From assembly GCA_007258455.2 (NCBI GenBank), contig VDFB02254968.1, forward strand, positions 186,001-250,000: a DNA stretch of 64,000 nt, read 5' to 3'. The first letter of the stretch is position 1. Every line of letters begins with the position of its first letter. Below are positions 48,501 to 61,300 of the stretch, piece after piece. A model generated the notes under the pieces. That model was not told the origin of the DNA. It did no database searches and saw nothing but the letters and a program-made list of their open reading frames with translations. The position numbers were made by a program, and so were the translations under genes. This DNA is from Sequoia sempervirens (lineage: Eukaryota > Streptophyta > Pinopsida > Cupressales > Cupressaceae).

Positions 48501-49352
48501 CATTTTGAGAGCCAAATCAACACTCGTGTGCACGATGAAAGCCCTAACACAACTTTTGTTCTTCAATTCCACCAAGGTTTCCCTGATTTGCTCTGGCCTC
48601 GAACCAGAGGACAGCGCTACCGTCCGTGAAATTGTCGTCCTGTTGCTCCCGCTGTCCTCCTGAAACTCATGCACAGCCTCAGTCAATTGGTAAACACCAT
48701 TTAACCAGAACTCATCGTCTTCATACACCACGACCACTGACTTCCACTGAAAGTGAGCTGCTATGGCTGCTATGGCGTTCATATCATCATGAGGACTAGG
48801 AAATACGGAAAGTAAATATGTGGACTCACTTGCAACGCCAATTCCATGCGCGCCGCTGAATGACAGGATTGGTACATGAACCTCTCCCGCTATGGGGGCC
48901 AAAAACTTTGAAATCTTAGGGTCCTGCACCAGAACTGCCGCAACCTCACTTCTGAACACTTGCACAACTGTGCGAAAAATTTTCCAAACGAAATTATTGT
49001 GAGAATTAAGCAACTAATTTGAGAAGCAAACACAAAATCTTGTGAATAAAGAAAAGAGAGAAGAAACTGGAACCATTGAAACCGTTTAGAGTATGTTCTC
49101 ACCATTTCCAAAATTTCCTTGGGATTCTTGAATTGTGAGGTTGAGGCGAGTACCACCAGCCGCCTTGTCGTTAACATCTTGGAGAGCAAAGTGTAGTGAG
49201 ATGTTGGCCGCCTTTCCCGCAGGTGTACTCACGTCAAGAATGGAAGCAATGTTTACCGTGTCATGAGCACCCCTGGAGACAATAACATCAAAGACCAGTA
49301 AAGTCAACAGAATGTAAATGGAAACCATACGAGCAAGACGATTACTCCCCAT
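45563..49352 (-). CDS. GLR: Plant glutamate receptor-like channel, six exons, 866 residues
   Basis: Ligand-gated cation channel of the plant GLR family, in the plasma or an internal membrane. I place exons at 49352-49103, 48967-47694, 47602-47325, 47194-47163, 46439-46036 and 45925-45563. All introns are GT-AG and phases match, giving 2601 nt. Residues 1-28 are a signal peptide (IYILLTLLVFDVIV). About 30-450 form the amino-terminal ligand-binding-like domain (FQWKSVVVVYEDDEF). S1 includes YDAVVGDATI and NRSLYVEFTQPYT (510-532). Membrane helix 1 lies at 557-580, a pore loop near 597-612, M3 at 620-648 with SYTAHLTSILTV, S2 to about 790, and M4 at 803-825. A 32-nt micro-exon encodes part of the pore loop. 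An in-frame ATG at 49421 would precede the signal peptide; 49352 fits better. A transposon end lies about 236 bp upstream. No broken frame was seen. Confidence 0.93.
47163..47194 (-). other. GLR: 32-nt micro-exon of the GLR gene (pore loop)
   Basis: Between TGTGTAG and GTATGT, this exon completes a split Thr codon, adds ten residues (SSLSAFVFAQ) and starts a Lys codon. Skipping it would remove part of the pore and leave a frame shift. Family members have a Trp/Phe-rich FSFSTLFF-type loop at this point, which SSLSAFVF matches loosely. Confidence 0.8.
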
Positions 49353-49587
49353 TGTTGTGGAAGTCACAGCTTCAGAGGCTAATTTATAAGAAAAATATTG
49401 TCTTCTCCGCAGTCGAGTCAAACAGAGAAAAATAAATTAAGGATGCCGCGAAGGCACTCGGATACTTACATGGGCAAGGCTGAAAGGGAAAATTTTGTAA
49501 TTGTCTTCGAAATCGGTATGTAGATTAAGGCTGCGTTTTCTATGATTATAGGAGAATTATAAGTTTGTGGTTTAATATTTAAAACTG
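49353..49587 (-). promoter_or_regulatory. Proximal upstream region of the GLR gene
   Basis: About 235 bp separate the chosen ATG from the inverted-repeat transposon. A TATAAATT at 49388-49381 lies only about 30 bp before the ATG, leaving almost no leader. Either transcription starts elsewhere or this is not the true TATA. No other motif stands out. Confidence 0.35.
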
Positions 49588-50119
49588 GTGACATTTAAAG
49601 AAGCGCATGTGATATCAGGCCGGGCTTAATCAGCACACTCTAAGGGTACACTCCTTAGGTTGCCGGGCCCACAGCCTCTTTACATCCGTGACTTTCCCGT
49701 TTCTTTTAATCCGTGACTTTCCCGTTTTCGTTTCACTTTTACCGAAGCCGTTTCCGTTTCCGTGAATATTATACAAAGTATAAACGGTAGCTCAAAATGT
49801 ATTACCACTTTCACTTATAAAACACCGATAAGAATATTAATCTTTGGCTTCACGTTTTTATCCCTCGTGACCATATGTTATAAGAGTATTATTTTTAGTT
49901 TTTGACATTAAAGATTTTTAATAATTATTAATAATTAATATTATTAAAAATATTTTTTATTTTTTATTTTTATTTTTTAAATAAATTTATTAATAATTAA
50001 TATTGCTAAAAATAATTAAATATTTTTAATTTTAATTTTTAAATTAATTTATTAATAATTAATATTGTTAAAAATAATTAAATATTTTTAATTTTAATTT
50101 TTAAATAAATTTACTAATT

Positions 50120-51754
50120 ATGGCGCCCTCTGCTCTGAAATCTTTCGCAACTGCGACCTCCGAGTAGGATTTCTGCCTGTGCTCCTCAGTGACGAACCTT
50201 GGTTTGGAGGGTGATGGGTATGTGAAGTCGGTTTTGACAAGCCCTAAAGCGAATACAAAGACATTTGTGCGTGGGCATTCGCAGGTGGGGAGCGGCGGCC
50301 TTCTCCATTTTTCTGCTCTCCCGTTGGATAGCTCACAGAGTGCGAGCGATGGTGGTCCGAGATTGGAAGACGGTAAAATGAGACCTGTCGATAGTGTTTC
50401 TCACATAGCGATGACTGGCAATTCGAAAAATTTTGTGGATGCCCTAGTCGTGCGTCCGCATTCTCCTTGCAATATTCGCCATGAGGTGAGAGGAAACCTT
50501 AGCTTGCGGGAAACTAGCTTTACCACGCACAATTCTGATCCCCAATTGTCTCAAGGCAGCGCCCCTTTGAGTCCTCATTTCATTGTTCGGCACTCAGCCT
50601 CTGCTCCGAAGATTTGTCTCGACGATTTTGCCTGCAATAAGGAAGATTATTTGGTGGAGCATGCTTTGATATGTCGATTCACAAAATTTTGGCCTAAATT
50701 CTGTGATCTCCATTCATGGATTGATGCAAACTGGAAGGATTATCTGGAAGATGATATCAGTATCTATCCATGTGCAAAAGGGTTCTTCATCTTAAAATTT
50801 GAATCTACGGAAGACAAAGAAATGGTGCTTAAAACTAGTCTGTGGTTTTTGCAAGGGAATTTTTTATGCATGAAACCCTGGTTCCCCTCATTCGATCCAC
50901 GCACAGAGACTTTTTCAATGGCATTCCTATGGATTTGTCTACCCTACCTCCCTTTACAGTTCTAGGAAGTTGATTGTCTGAAAGCAATCGGCAACGATCT
51001 GGGGAAATATTTTTGCCTCTCTAAGGAGACAATCAACTACGAAAACTCAACTTTTGCACGTTTATGTGTTGAGATGGATGTCTCAAAGGGTCTTCCTGCA
51101 GAAAGTTTTCTTAAAGTTGGTAAGAGACAATGGTGTCAACCAGTAGATTATGAAAAGATTGCATTCAGATGCCGAATTTGTTTTGCCACAGACCATGGTA
51201 CCGCTCAGTGTAAAAGAAGACAGTTTGGGGAGCATGCCAATTTTGCTCCTAATTACAAACCCTCGTGGTGGGAAGGGGCCGAATCTCACCACTATGCAAT
51301 TTCTCCTTCTTCGAAGCTTGCAACTCCTTCCTCCCCCATGTTTCAAAGCCCAACTCCTAACTTGTCCTCCTTGGCAAATGGTAACATTCTTGAGACAAAG
51401 TCAGATTCAAAATCAAATGATGTTCGTACTATTGCCTCGTCTCCACCCTTGGAGGTTGCCAACACTTTTTCATCCTCTCCTCCTGTCATTTTGCAAGGAA
51501 AATGTTCTATTACAAGCACTACAAAAGCCTCCTCGTTTGCTTCGGGGATTACACAATCGGTGACCCATGAAAGTGTTGAAGTCTCCCTCACATCTCCAGC
51601 AGCCATACGCAATGAGGAAGAAAAGAATAGGGTGGGGTGTACTGACCCAGTCTTCGCCTCCAAGACAGATTTGGATTGGACTGAAGTCAAGCAGAAGAAA
51701 TCTCTTTCCTCTATCCGAATGTCATTAAGTTCTTCGAAGAAAAGGATTCAATGA
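50120..51754 (+). pseudogene. LINE ORF1-like protein (DUF4283 plus CCHC knuckle), two stops
   Basis: Nucleic-acid-binding ORF1 of plant L1-type LINEs. The frame can be read from an ATG at 50120, whose first two bases belong to the target duplication (ATGGCGCCCTCTGC), to TGA at 51754, 545 codons. Only two stops interrupt it: TAG 50165 and TAG 50963, the second within LPLQF-stop-EVDCLKAIGN, where relatives have Trp (TGG to TAG). Residues about 180-330 resemble DUF4283 (LKFESTEDKEMVLKTSLWFL, LCMKPWFPSFDP). The zinc knuckle CRICFATDHGTAQC is an intact CX2CX4HX4C. The C-terminal third is Ser/Pro-rich. The frame is otherwise strikingly intact, so the insertion is fairly young. Confidence 0.85.
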
Positions 51755-51884
51755 TTATTTTGTAAGCAGTAGTTTTGGACTGTCAGATGTGGGTAGCCAT
51801 AGGTTGCACCCCTAATGGCAAGGGCATGCATCTATTCTCTCTTTTGATGGGAGTTGTCCCCTTGACAACACTTACCTATAAAAG
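50122..51884 (+). mobile_element. ORF1-only LINE-like retroposon with 15-bp TSD
   Basis: AAATTTACTAATTAT flanks the insert exactly at 50107-50121 and 51885-51899. The right arm of the surrounding inverted repeat has the same site unoccupied (57886-57900, 14 of 15 bases alike). The insert carries one long ORF and a 130-bp tail; no endonuclease or RT follows. It appears to be a non-autonomous LINE derivative keeping ORF1 alone, or a retrocopied ORF1-type transcript. Confidence 0.9.
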
Positions 51885-52315
51885 AAATTTACTAATTATA
51901 AATTATTCATAATTGATATTTAATAAGATTTTAATATTAAGTATTTTTTTTTTAAGTTTTGAAATGAATCTATTAATAATAAATTATTCATAATTGTTGT
52001 TTAATAAGATTTATTTTAAATATTTTTAGATGATAATAATAATAGATAATCAACAACCAATAATAATTTTTTTTTTTTAAATTACTAATAATAATAAAAT
52101 TATTAATAAATTATTAATTATAAATCAATTATAAATAACAATTCTAATTAAAATTATTAAAATAATCAATAGTGAATTATTGATTATTAATTATTTAAAA
52201 TTTAGAAAATTAATTACACATAATAATAATAACATTAATAATAAATTATAGTTAAAATCAATTTTAAATAACAATTTTAATTAAAATTATTAAAACTAAT
52301 CAATAATAAATCATT

Positions 52316-52763
52316 GGAATAGTTCTACATGTTACAACCTAGATTGATAAACTATTTTTTTAATCTTTTACATGCCTTTAATTGGAATTTATAATTCAGC
52401 ATAGAACCCAATGTGTCTAGATTATACAACTCATACATTGCAAACAAGATCATATTGAAACTATTCAAGACTACACTTCTCAATTCTTATCCTTAATTGT
52501 GCCATGGAATCTCATCATCTAAATTATATACTCCAACTTTTCTTTTTAAAATATCTATTACCCCATATTCAAGAGAAACTACTTTTTAATTGTTACACTT
52601 TTCTTTCTAACCTAATTAGGGAGCAATTAAAGTTGATCAAAAACTCATGTGACTTGGGGGAACCTTCTCTTCTCCTCATCCTATTGATAACATCCATGAT
52701 TATTGTTTGTATGATTCTTCATTTATCCTAATTGATAAACCAAAGTAAATGCATCATACATTA
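52316..52763. other. Interior of the long-TIR element, left part
   Basis: AT-rich with one 75-codon ORF (52504-52731) lacking motifs. Ends at the target duplication CATTA of transposon copy B. Confidence 0.4.
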
Positions 52764-53757
52764 GAGTGATCCCACAATACCGGTTTACAATTTTTGGCCA
52801 AACTAGACATTGAACTGATTTTTTCTAACTAAATATTCACTTTTGGGCACCTATAGCGGCTAAACTATGATGAATTTGAAGATGATGCAAACTAGTGATT
52901 TGTGACATTTTGTCTGTAGATTCTAAATATATTTTTTTCAAAAATTTTGGAATCAAATTTCACTTCTTTTTCCATATCCTTCGAAAACTAGTTTTTTTCA
53001 GTAAAGACCATTTTAAGAAGTGATGTTCACCATATACAATATAACTTTTTTTCCATAAAGGATAAAATTCTAAAAAAAAATTAATTTAGATTTGTAACTA
53101 TGATTTCTAGCGCTTTCATTTGGTTTTATAGTGTTTTATTGAATATTTTTTCCTTAATCAAGTTTCGAAGTAGATGAAAACCAATTACAATTCAAACATA
53201 GGCGAATTGTATACAACATAACTATTTTTGTATGTATCAAAATTCTTTTTTTTTGTTGGATCAAGGACTACAATATCTAGTGCACTGATATTTTTTAATT
53301 TTTGTTTTTGATAATCTGTTATTTTTCCACATGTGCAGAACAAAGAGCTTGATTTTTGGTGAAAAACCTACATTCACAAGAAATAAAACATAAATATAAT
53401 AATTAAATTAAATTTATTTAAAATTATACTTTTTGGGAAGCTTATAATAAGGAATACATACTTACAAAAAATAAATTTTAAATGAATTCATTTGATCCCC
53501 CAAAAGGTAAATCAAAAGTGGTTTTTTATCAGCATTTTGATAGGTGTAAAGGAGACTATGTTATAGGTATGGTTTAAAACTAGTGGGGTTCTAGATCCAA
53601 GGGTGTTTGATTTAAGGTGGTTCGATCAAACCTTCTTCAATTGTAATCCTTTAAATGGAACTTTTCAAGGCTTAAATCATTATATTTTTTTAAAATATGT
53701 GATTTCAGCAAAAATAAAGATCTCTCAAAAATTGTAAACCAGTATTGTGGGATCACC
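52764..53757. mobile_element. 994-bp TIR DNA transposon, copy B
   Basis: Starts GAGTGATCCCACAATACCGG and ends ACCAGTATTGTGGGATCACC, inverted with respect to each other. CATTA flanks it at 52759-52763 and 53758-53762. Same family as copy A at 26772; the two align across nearly all their length. No coding capacity. Confidence 0.9.
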
Positions 53758-53762
53758 CATTA

Positions 53763-56700
53763 CATAATGATTTGATAGATTCATTTCTCTCAATGATATG
53801 CCTACCCTTTAACTCCTAATAAAAATTATATGAAAAATTATGATATATGTGTTCCACCTCCTATTATCCATTATGCTTTTATAATCAATTTATTTTGTAA
53901 CTATTTCATCATTTTTTCTCCTTTCCATTTTTATGTACCCCTATTCTTCACTCGAATGACTTCATGGATGCCTCATTTTTTATGATGATTTGATGGTTGT
54001 TGATCCTCTACCTAATTGATCTTTTGTTTACTCAATTTGTGTTTCCTTTTCACTCTTCTTCTCTCTAGCACAACTTGGGCCATGATATAAAGCAATAGAT
54101 CTCATCAATGGTGTTACTAGTTTATGCACCAAGATGACCAATATTTTACCTACACTCTTATTCCCACATAAACCTATCTAGTCACACATTCATCAAATTC
54201 CATCTTCACTATTCCTAGTAGCTATCTTATTACAAATATTACAATAATTTCCTTCATCCATTATGCAACTTGGCATGATGAGTTCAATGAATTAGTCATT
54301 TTGGCATTAAATTCTTAATCTATTTTCACTTCTTACTATAGCCATTATACTCTCATATGACCCCATGATAAGAATGAAATACATTCTCATGTCCATGAAT
54401 ACTCTTCCCTTCTATTTTCCCAATACCTAGAACTAATCAATGGCCCTTAAAACCTTATAGAAAATCAACTTCTTCCTCTCTTTCCTCATCTAGTATTAAG
54501 TGTAAAAAAAGAACGTTTATGTCCACAATAATTAAAAATACATAAAAAGGGTAATATAAAAATTAAAAAAATTAAAACATGTAAAGCCTAAGAGAAATTT
54601 CTAAGCACCTCAAAGGTACTTATCTATAAAAAATTAGCCAACTAGGTCAAGATGTTATAACATTTTTTTCTTTGTTTATATCAATGATCCATCTATGAGT
54701 CATTCTAGGGTGAGTTGCTAAGCTATGGTTCCTTTCTTCTCCTTCTTTTAGCATGAGAATAACCTAATATTAGACTAGTGCAAGTTACCATCTCACTTTA
54801 TTCCTCTATCTCTTGATCCCTTTTCTACACTTTATTCGATCCTTTTTCTCTCAAATTCTTTGGTCAAGAATGCCTCAATCCTGGAACAAGACAAGGCAAG
54901 AATTTTATTACTTTCTCCTTTGTATCACTTCTACAACATCCCAAGCCTAACATCTACACTACTTCTATCCCATTACTATTGCTACACTTTCTTACTATCT
55001 CCATGAGATACTATAGTATACACAAAAATGTTGGATCATAACAAAATACTTGGTTTTACCATTGTATAAAATTAGGATCATGTTATAAACTGAATAGTCT
55101 ACTATAGTGATCATTAATTATCCTTAGATCTTCTTTTCTTCTTCTTTTTCTCAATCTTTGATTATGCTAATGTTTTAATCTTACCTTGATTTTGATCTTT
55201 CCTCTCCATTCTTGGCCTCTATTTCCTCTTCATCTTTCTCCTTTCCTTGATCCTATTTTTCCCTTTGCTTTGATTCCACTTTTCCTTAGCTTTCCCTTCA
55301 CTATTATATTTTTTTCTTGTTTTCTTCTCCTTACCCTTCCACTTTGTTTTGGATCTTAGTTTTTCTCTTAATGATATTATTTGGTCTATGATAAGTGGAT
55401 AATGATGATCCATACTTTAGTCACTATTATAACTATTAGGACTAACCCTAGTAACTCAAAATAAAGGTGTCAATTGAGTTTCTCATCTCTTTTCTTCTAT
55501 TACCTTTTTTTATGATTTTTTATGTCATTTTCACTCTACTCACTCTTGCTTTATTTTATTGGAGTTATTTATTCACTATATTATATATTCCTAGACTTCA
55601 CTTGTATCATTCATTACCTCATCCTCTCACCTATTAATCTATCACGCTCTTTTTTTTTATTAGTCCCTTCCTTGATATTAATGGCATGTCCCACTTCTCT
55701 TTCTCCCTCAGTGTCCCTCTTCACTCCTATCATTACCTATCAAGTGTTCACATTGAGGGAATCTCCTTATTTTCTCACCTTGGAGGTATGAGCTAGATAT
55801 TCCTCATTCTTTTTGTATCTTCTTGATCATCCTCTCCCCTTATGGGGGCATGACCCTGGTCTTCCCCTTGCCTCTAACCACTTAGTCTCCTTTTCTTCTT
55901 AATAACTATCTTCTTCACTCCTCACCATCATTTTTACCACTCTCTATTAGGGCATATCTTATACCACTCCCCCTAGTGACCCTCTCTCTTATTTATGCAT
56001 CTTACGGCATTATCTCACTATAGTAATCTAGATCTTTCAATCTCTCTCATATTATTTCATCAAAATCCTTAACATTATCCTTTCTCCATCTTCTTGTTGG
56101 TCTTGTTTTTAAACTTGCCAACTTTAAACTTTTTGTGTTTGAATTCTTTTGTCGAGTAGATCCTAGTAAAACACACCCCAATTATCCTCAAGTTTCAAGT
56201 CTCTCATCATTTTGAAGAAGAACCTCCATTATTTTAACTAGAACCCTTAGAAGCAATGATGTAGCTCAAACAATTTTATGAAAATAATTAAATCTCAAAA
56301 TCTGTGAGAGATGGTGCAAAATATTTTTACAAGGATGTTCAAGTGATAGTATTTCTCCTAATGTGGCAAGATTTTGGATCAAAATTCCTTTGGTTGGTGA
56401 GATATTAAGAGTTCAAATTTTCACCGAGCAGTTTGTGAAAACAATCAAATCATGAGTTCTATAAAATTTGAAGCTAAATGGTTTGGTAAGAGGATTTGTG
56501 ATATTGTTATACACAATGTGGCAATATTTCACAAGAAAATATTGATCCAAGTGAAAATTATGCATTAAACTTCATTTGTCATGTTGGTAGATTTCTCAAA
56601 AAAGATTTATAAGGTTTTGCTAAAGTGAATTTGAGCACTTTCTAAATCCATTGACAAGTTCACAAGTTCGATAATTCATCAAAATTCTAAAAGTTGTATT

Positions 56701-57440
56701 GTTTGTCAATGGATTTTAAAGGTGTATCAAATTTTTGATATTCAAAATCGAATTTATTGAAATTAAAAAAATATATTAATATTTCTTGAACATTTCAAAA
56801 ATAAATTAAAACTTATCAAATTTTAAATATTCAAAATCTCATTTTTAATATTTTTGTAGTTTGGTGTGTGTTCCTTCCTCTCCTAATCTTGTCTAATTAT
56901 TTTGAAGTGACCAAGGTTCGTAACTAAACTATAGTTCATTCCATGTGCATGTGATTTTTAGCTTCATAGAGAAAACTAAAAAATATTAATCTACTCTAGT
57001 TAAAACACAAACAACACCCAAATTTAGTATAAGATTTAACAAATCATAATGAAAACATAATATAAAGATGATTTTTCTCAAATTTTGTGGTTGTAGAATC
57101 CCTTTTGAAATCCATGCAAAATATGGGAGGATAGACAAATCTTGTGAACTATTGGGACAAAATGTCTCAAAGAATTGTAATTTCATGGAGTACACTCTAA
57201 CTAGAAATGTTGCATCACTACCCTCATAACAATCTCTCAATTTTTTTGTGTCTATTGTGTTACTCAATTTGAAACTCAATTGTGGTACATTAATTTCATT
57301 GTCAAATTGTCATTTGTGTGTCAAGTTTGTCAAAATTCATAATGATCAATTTTTAATAAAATCGTAGATCATGTTGTCAAAATCTAAAATGTCGAATTAT
57401 AAATTGTTTTAATGAATTTTAATTTTAAATAATTAATAAC
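53763..57440. other. Interior of the long-TIR element, right part
   Basis: C/T-rich then AT-rich sequence without a recognised gene. ORFs at 55219-55413 (Lys-rich, minus) and 55522-55791 (hydrophobic, plus) are low-complexity. No transposase signature was seen. Confidence 0.45.
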
Positions 57441-58345
57441 CAAAAATTTATTATTGATTATTTTTAATAATATTAATTAAAATTGTTATTTAAATTTGAT
57501 TTTTAACTATAATTTATGATTAATGTTTTTATTATTATGTGTAATTATTTTTTTTAATTTTAAATAATCAATAATCAATAATTTACTATTTGATTATTTT
57601 AATAATGGTAATTAGAATTGTTATTTATAATTGATTATTTTAATAATTTTAATTAGAATTGTTATTTATAATTGATTTATAACTATTAATTTTATTATTA
57701 TTAATTAAAAAAAATTAATTATTATTGATTGTTGATTATCTATTATTATTATCATCTAAAAATATTTAAAATAAATCTTATTAAACATCAATTATGAATA
57801 ATTTATTATTAATAGATTTATTTCAAAAATTAAAATAAAAATACTTAATATTAAAATCTTATTAAATATGAATTATGAATAATTTATAATTAATAAATTT
57901 ATTTAAAAACTAAAATTAAAAAATATTTAATTATTTTTAACAATATTAATTACTAATAAATTTATTTAAAAAATTAAAATTAAAAATATATAATTATTTA
58001 TAATAATATTAATTATTAATAATTTATTAATAATAATTATTAAAAATCTAAAATATCAAAAATTAAAAATAATACTCTAAATATAACGAAAGATTAATAT
58101 TCTTATCATTGTTTTATAAGTGACAGGGCTAAGACATTTTGATCTACCGTTTATACTTTTTATAATATTTGGAACGGAAAGGCTTCGATAAAAGTGAAAC
58201 AAAAATGGAAAAGCCATATGGTTTTAAAGAAACGTGAAAGTCATGGGTTTAAAGAGGTTGTGGGCCCAGCCACCTAAGGAGTGTACCCGTAGAGTGTGTT
58301 GGTTAAGTCAGCCCATGATATCATATGCGGTCTTAAAGTGGTTAC
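57440..58345. repeat. Right inverted-repeat arm, with empty insertion site
   Basis: Reverse complement of the left arm. Position 57886-57900 is the unoccupied counterpart of the site where the ORF1 retroposon entered the left arm. Confidence 0.8.
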
Positions 58346-61300
58346 ACTTGAAATAATTTGGTTTTATTAGTGGATAATTACACATGTTTAAGTTACCTGC
58401 AAGTCAGATCATAACATTAAGTTGGTTAAATTCATTATATGTGTTTAAGTTACCTAAACATCAAGATGGTTAAATTCATTATATGTTAATAAAATATAAG
58501 TGTTTTGATTATTTTAGAAATTAATAAAAGTTGGGATTGAAAATTGATTTAGTAATAAGTCAGAGAATTTATGTAGAAATTTAAATGATTAAAATAAATA
58601 TATTTAGTTTTATATATAATGAAAAACCATCATGATAAATGTCATAAATCCATATTTCAATATGTTATAAAGTTACAGTCTATCGATGATTATTATAAAA
58701 AAAAATAAGAAAATAGTTGTATGATTGTCTAGTTCAAATTTTCACTTGTAGGATTGATCTTTGCACTTAGACAACTAGTTTGGAATATACAAGTGAACAT
58801 AGGCTCACGAAAGAGAACCAAGGCCTATGGAAATAAACTAGCAAAAGATGATTATTTCTTGTAAGCTTGCCTTAACTTAGTATCTACAATGTAGTAAGGG
58901 GCTTATAGTGTTTACAAATACCTTTAAGGAATCTATTAGTTTGCAAGGGTCATATTTAAATAGTTACCCTTATATGGTGTTGGTGACCAAAGTTGTAGGT
59001 CCCAAATCCCTAAAGTTGGATCTTCTCCCAAACACTAGGGGTGCCATACTTAGGAAGAAAACCACAAACTTATGATCCTCCTTTGAATTTTGGCTCTATT
59101 AAACTAAGGGGGTCTTCCTTGAGGTGCTACAATAGATATAACTACAAAGAAAAAAGTTTATCTTGACACAAACCATACCCAATGCATAGTATACCCTTAT
59201 TCAAGTTGTCACTACATATTTATATAGTAGTTTGATCATTCAAGGTTTTGCACCTTCTTAAAATAGATAACCTACCACTCAAATTTTCTAAGGTTGTGGT
59301 TTATGATATAGCCCCTATGTTATTAACACATTTAGACCCAACAATTCAAAACATGCTAGATCAATGCAAACCAAAAATATGCTTTAATTAGATTGTTTTG
59401 CTTGTGTGTTGAGATGATGAGATATTGAACTTGAGACAAATGAGTGCATATATACAACTGGGAAGCAAAGTCGCGATTTCATACAAAAAGATGTAATGAT
59501 TGAAACCATTTTGTGATACCTTAATGAAGACATCATTGAAGACCATATCTTTTTGAATGAATGCACAAAATAGGTTCTACATACACAATAAAATGTAACA
59601 TAAATTATAGAATATTAAATGATTCTACTTAGTAATCCATTAATACATCTAAGAATTTAATTTATTAACTTGAAAAGATATCTTAGAATGGTTGTGAAAA
59701 TATTTTACAAACTTGTGGCTAGCTAACTAATTAGTAATACATCTAGAGATGAACATAATACACTTGGGGACACTTAAACAAGTTCAAATTTACTCATTAA
59801 ACTCATCTATTGGAGGTTACAATAGATTCGTTGCAAATTTCACTACCTTGTGTTGGAAGTGAAACCCTAGGGTTTGCTACAATATCTTTTCACTTACTTT
59901 ACAACTACTCCTTGTTTTTTCTCTTTTTTTATTAAAAATATGATCCTTTACACCTCTCTTTACAAATCATGACCAAAGGGAAATGTGCAACCTTGCACAA
60001 ACCCTAGAAGGGTAAAATTTATGGGAATAGTAGGGATTCCCATACCTTTTAAATGTCATATTCAACAATCTAGCACATAAAATCATGTGTAAATATATTT
60101 TTCCCATAGAGAAATATCTATTTTGATTTAAATTTTCCCTTTTCGTTAATGGCAACTCTAATTTATGATATTTTAAGGTATAGAGGAACAGACAAAATAT
60201 GTTAAGATCCATTGGGAGTTGCATTCCATTAAAATAGTAGCTACAAGGTCCTTGTATTGTGGTAGGGTAGGTGAGAACATTTGTGTAGAAATTCATTGGG
60301 AGTTTCCTTCATTCCAAGATTATGGTGAAATTTCAAGTGTTTTAGGCACTAAGGGACAATTGTCAATGTGCATGCAAGGCATGTGAGTCGAAGAAGCGAG
60401 AATTGTTGAAGTCCAAGGGTCAATGAAATGGAGGGAAAATTTATTTTAGGATAGATTAAAAAGTGTTAGGTGTTGGTACCTCATTTTAATTTATGTCATT
60501 TATATGTGTTCTACTCCCATTTTGTGCATTTGACCCCATTTACCCATTATTGATAACTAATCTAAGCAATTTCTAGTTGGGCTCTTGATGTTATATTTTT
60601 TCTAAGGGTGTTTATTCAAAGTGTTATAATCATAAATTCCTTAGTTAAATTGGTGAAGGGTTACTTTTTTGGTCAATGTCTTATGATATGGACCTTCCTT
60701 ATGTGATTTTAGACCTTTTTCAACATTTTTGAATTTTCAAGGATCTTGGAACATGTCCTTGGTATCCTATTTCCTCCATCTTCTTGACACCCCAGAAAAG
60801 TGAAAAATATTTGTTTTCTTGGTTTTGAGATCCTTATGGTTCATGTTACTACTTTATAGTGGAAAATGCTCATTATTGAGATGGTTGTAATATTGCAAGT
60901 CTAATTTTGTATGAGTGTTTCAAGATTGGGGAGTTCAAAGATTTCCTCATTGGGTTTTCAATATTTCAATGGATTTCAACACCTTTTCACTTAGTGTTGG
61001 AGTTCTAGGTTCATCTTGACCCTTGTTGTGCTTCTCTCATGTTTTTTTAGACTTTGTGTAATATTTTTGGTTACCCCCAAAACTTGGATCCCTTGGTGCC
61101 CATTCCCTTTCAAGTCCCAAGCCCTGATGTCCTTCTCCCCTTCAAATTTGAGCTCTCTAGGAAACTTTTCACCTTTAGACTTTGTCCCTTGTTCCCTATT
61201 CTCCTTCAATCCCCAAACCCCAAAGTCCTAATGTACCCTCAAAGCTCATTATTTCAAGGGTTCCATGCACTCTTGAACTGTTTCGAGCATTCCTCAATCC

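Larger units (their letters stand above)
49588..52315. repeat. Left inverted-repeat arm (interrupted)
   Basis: About 0.95 kb once the retroposon and one 15-bp duplication are removed. The outer 250 bp are balanced in composition and the inner part is highly AT-rich. Confidence 0.8.
49588..58345. mobile_element. 8.8-kb element with terminal inverted repeats of about 0.9 kb
   Basis: The left arm (49588-50121 plus 51900 to about 52315, interrupted by an insertion) is the reverse complement of the right arm (about 57440-58345). Outer ends share GCGCATGTGATATCA / GCGCATATGATATCA-type sequence, then CACACTCTxxGGGTACACTCCTTAGG and the GGGCCCA region. The inner parts are AT-rich but still align in order. 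Long TIRs suggest a Mutator-like or foldback element, but no transposase was found in the 5-kb interior and no clear 9-bp target duplication at the borders. An inverted duplication by another route cannot be excluded. Confidence 0.8.

Noticed and set aside
47342..48663. Plus-strand ORFs opposite the GLR exons
   Set aside because: Antisense shadows of a well-supported minus-strand coding sequence.
49567..58367. TGGTTTAAT / TGGTTTTAT as the target duplication of the long-TIR element
   Set aside because: Only 7 of 9 bases agree and the implied borders do not align with the ends of the inverted arms.
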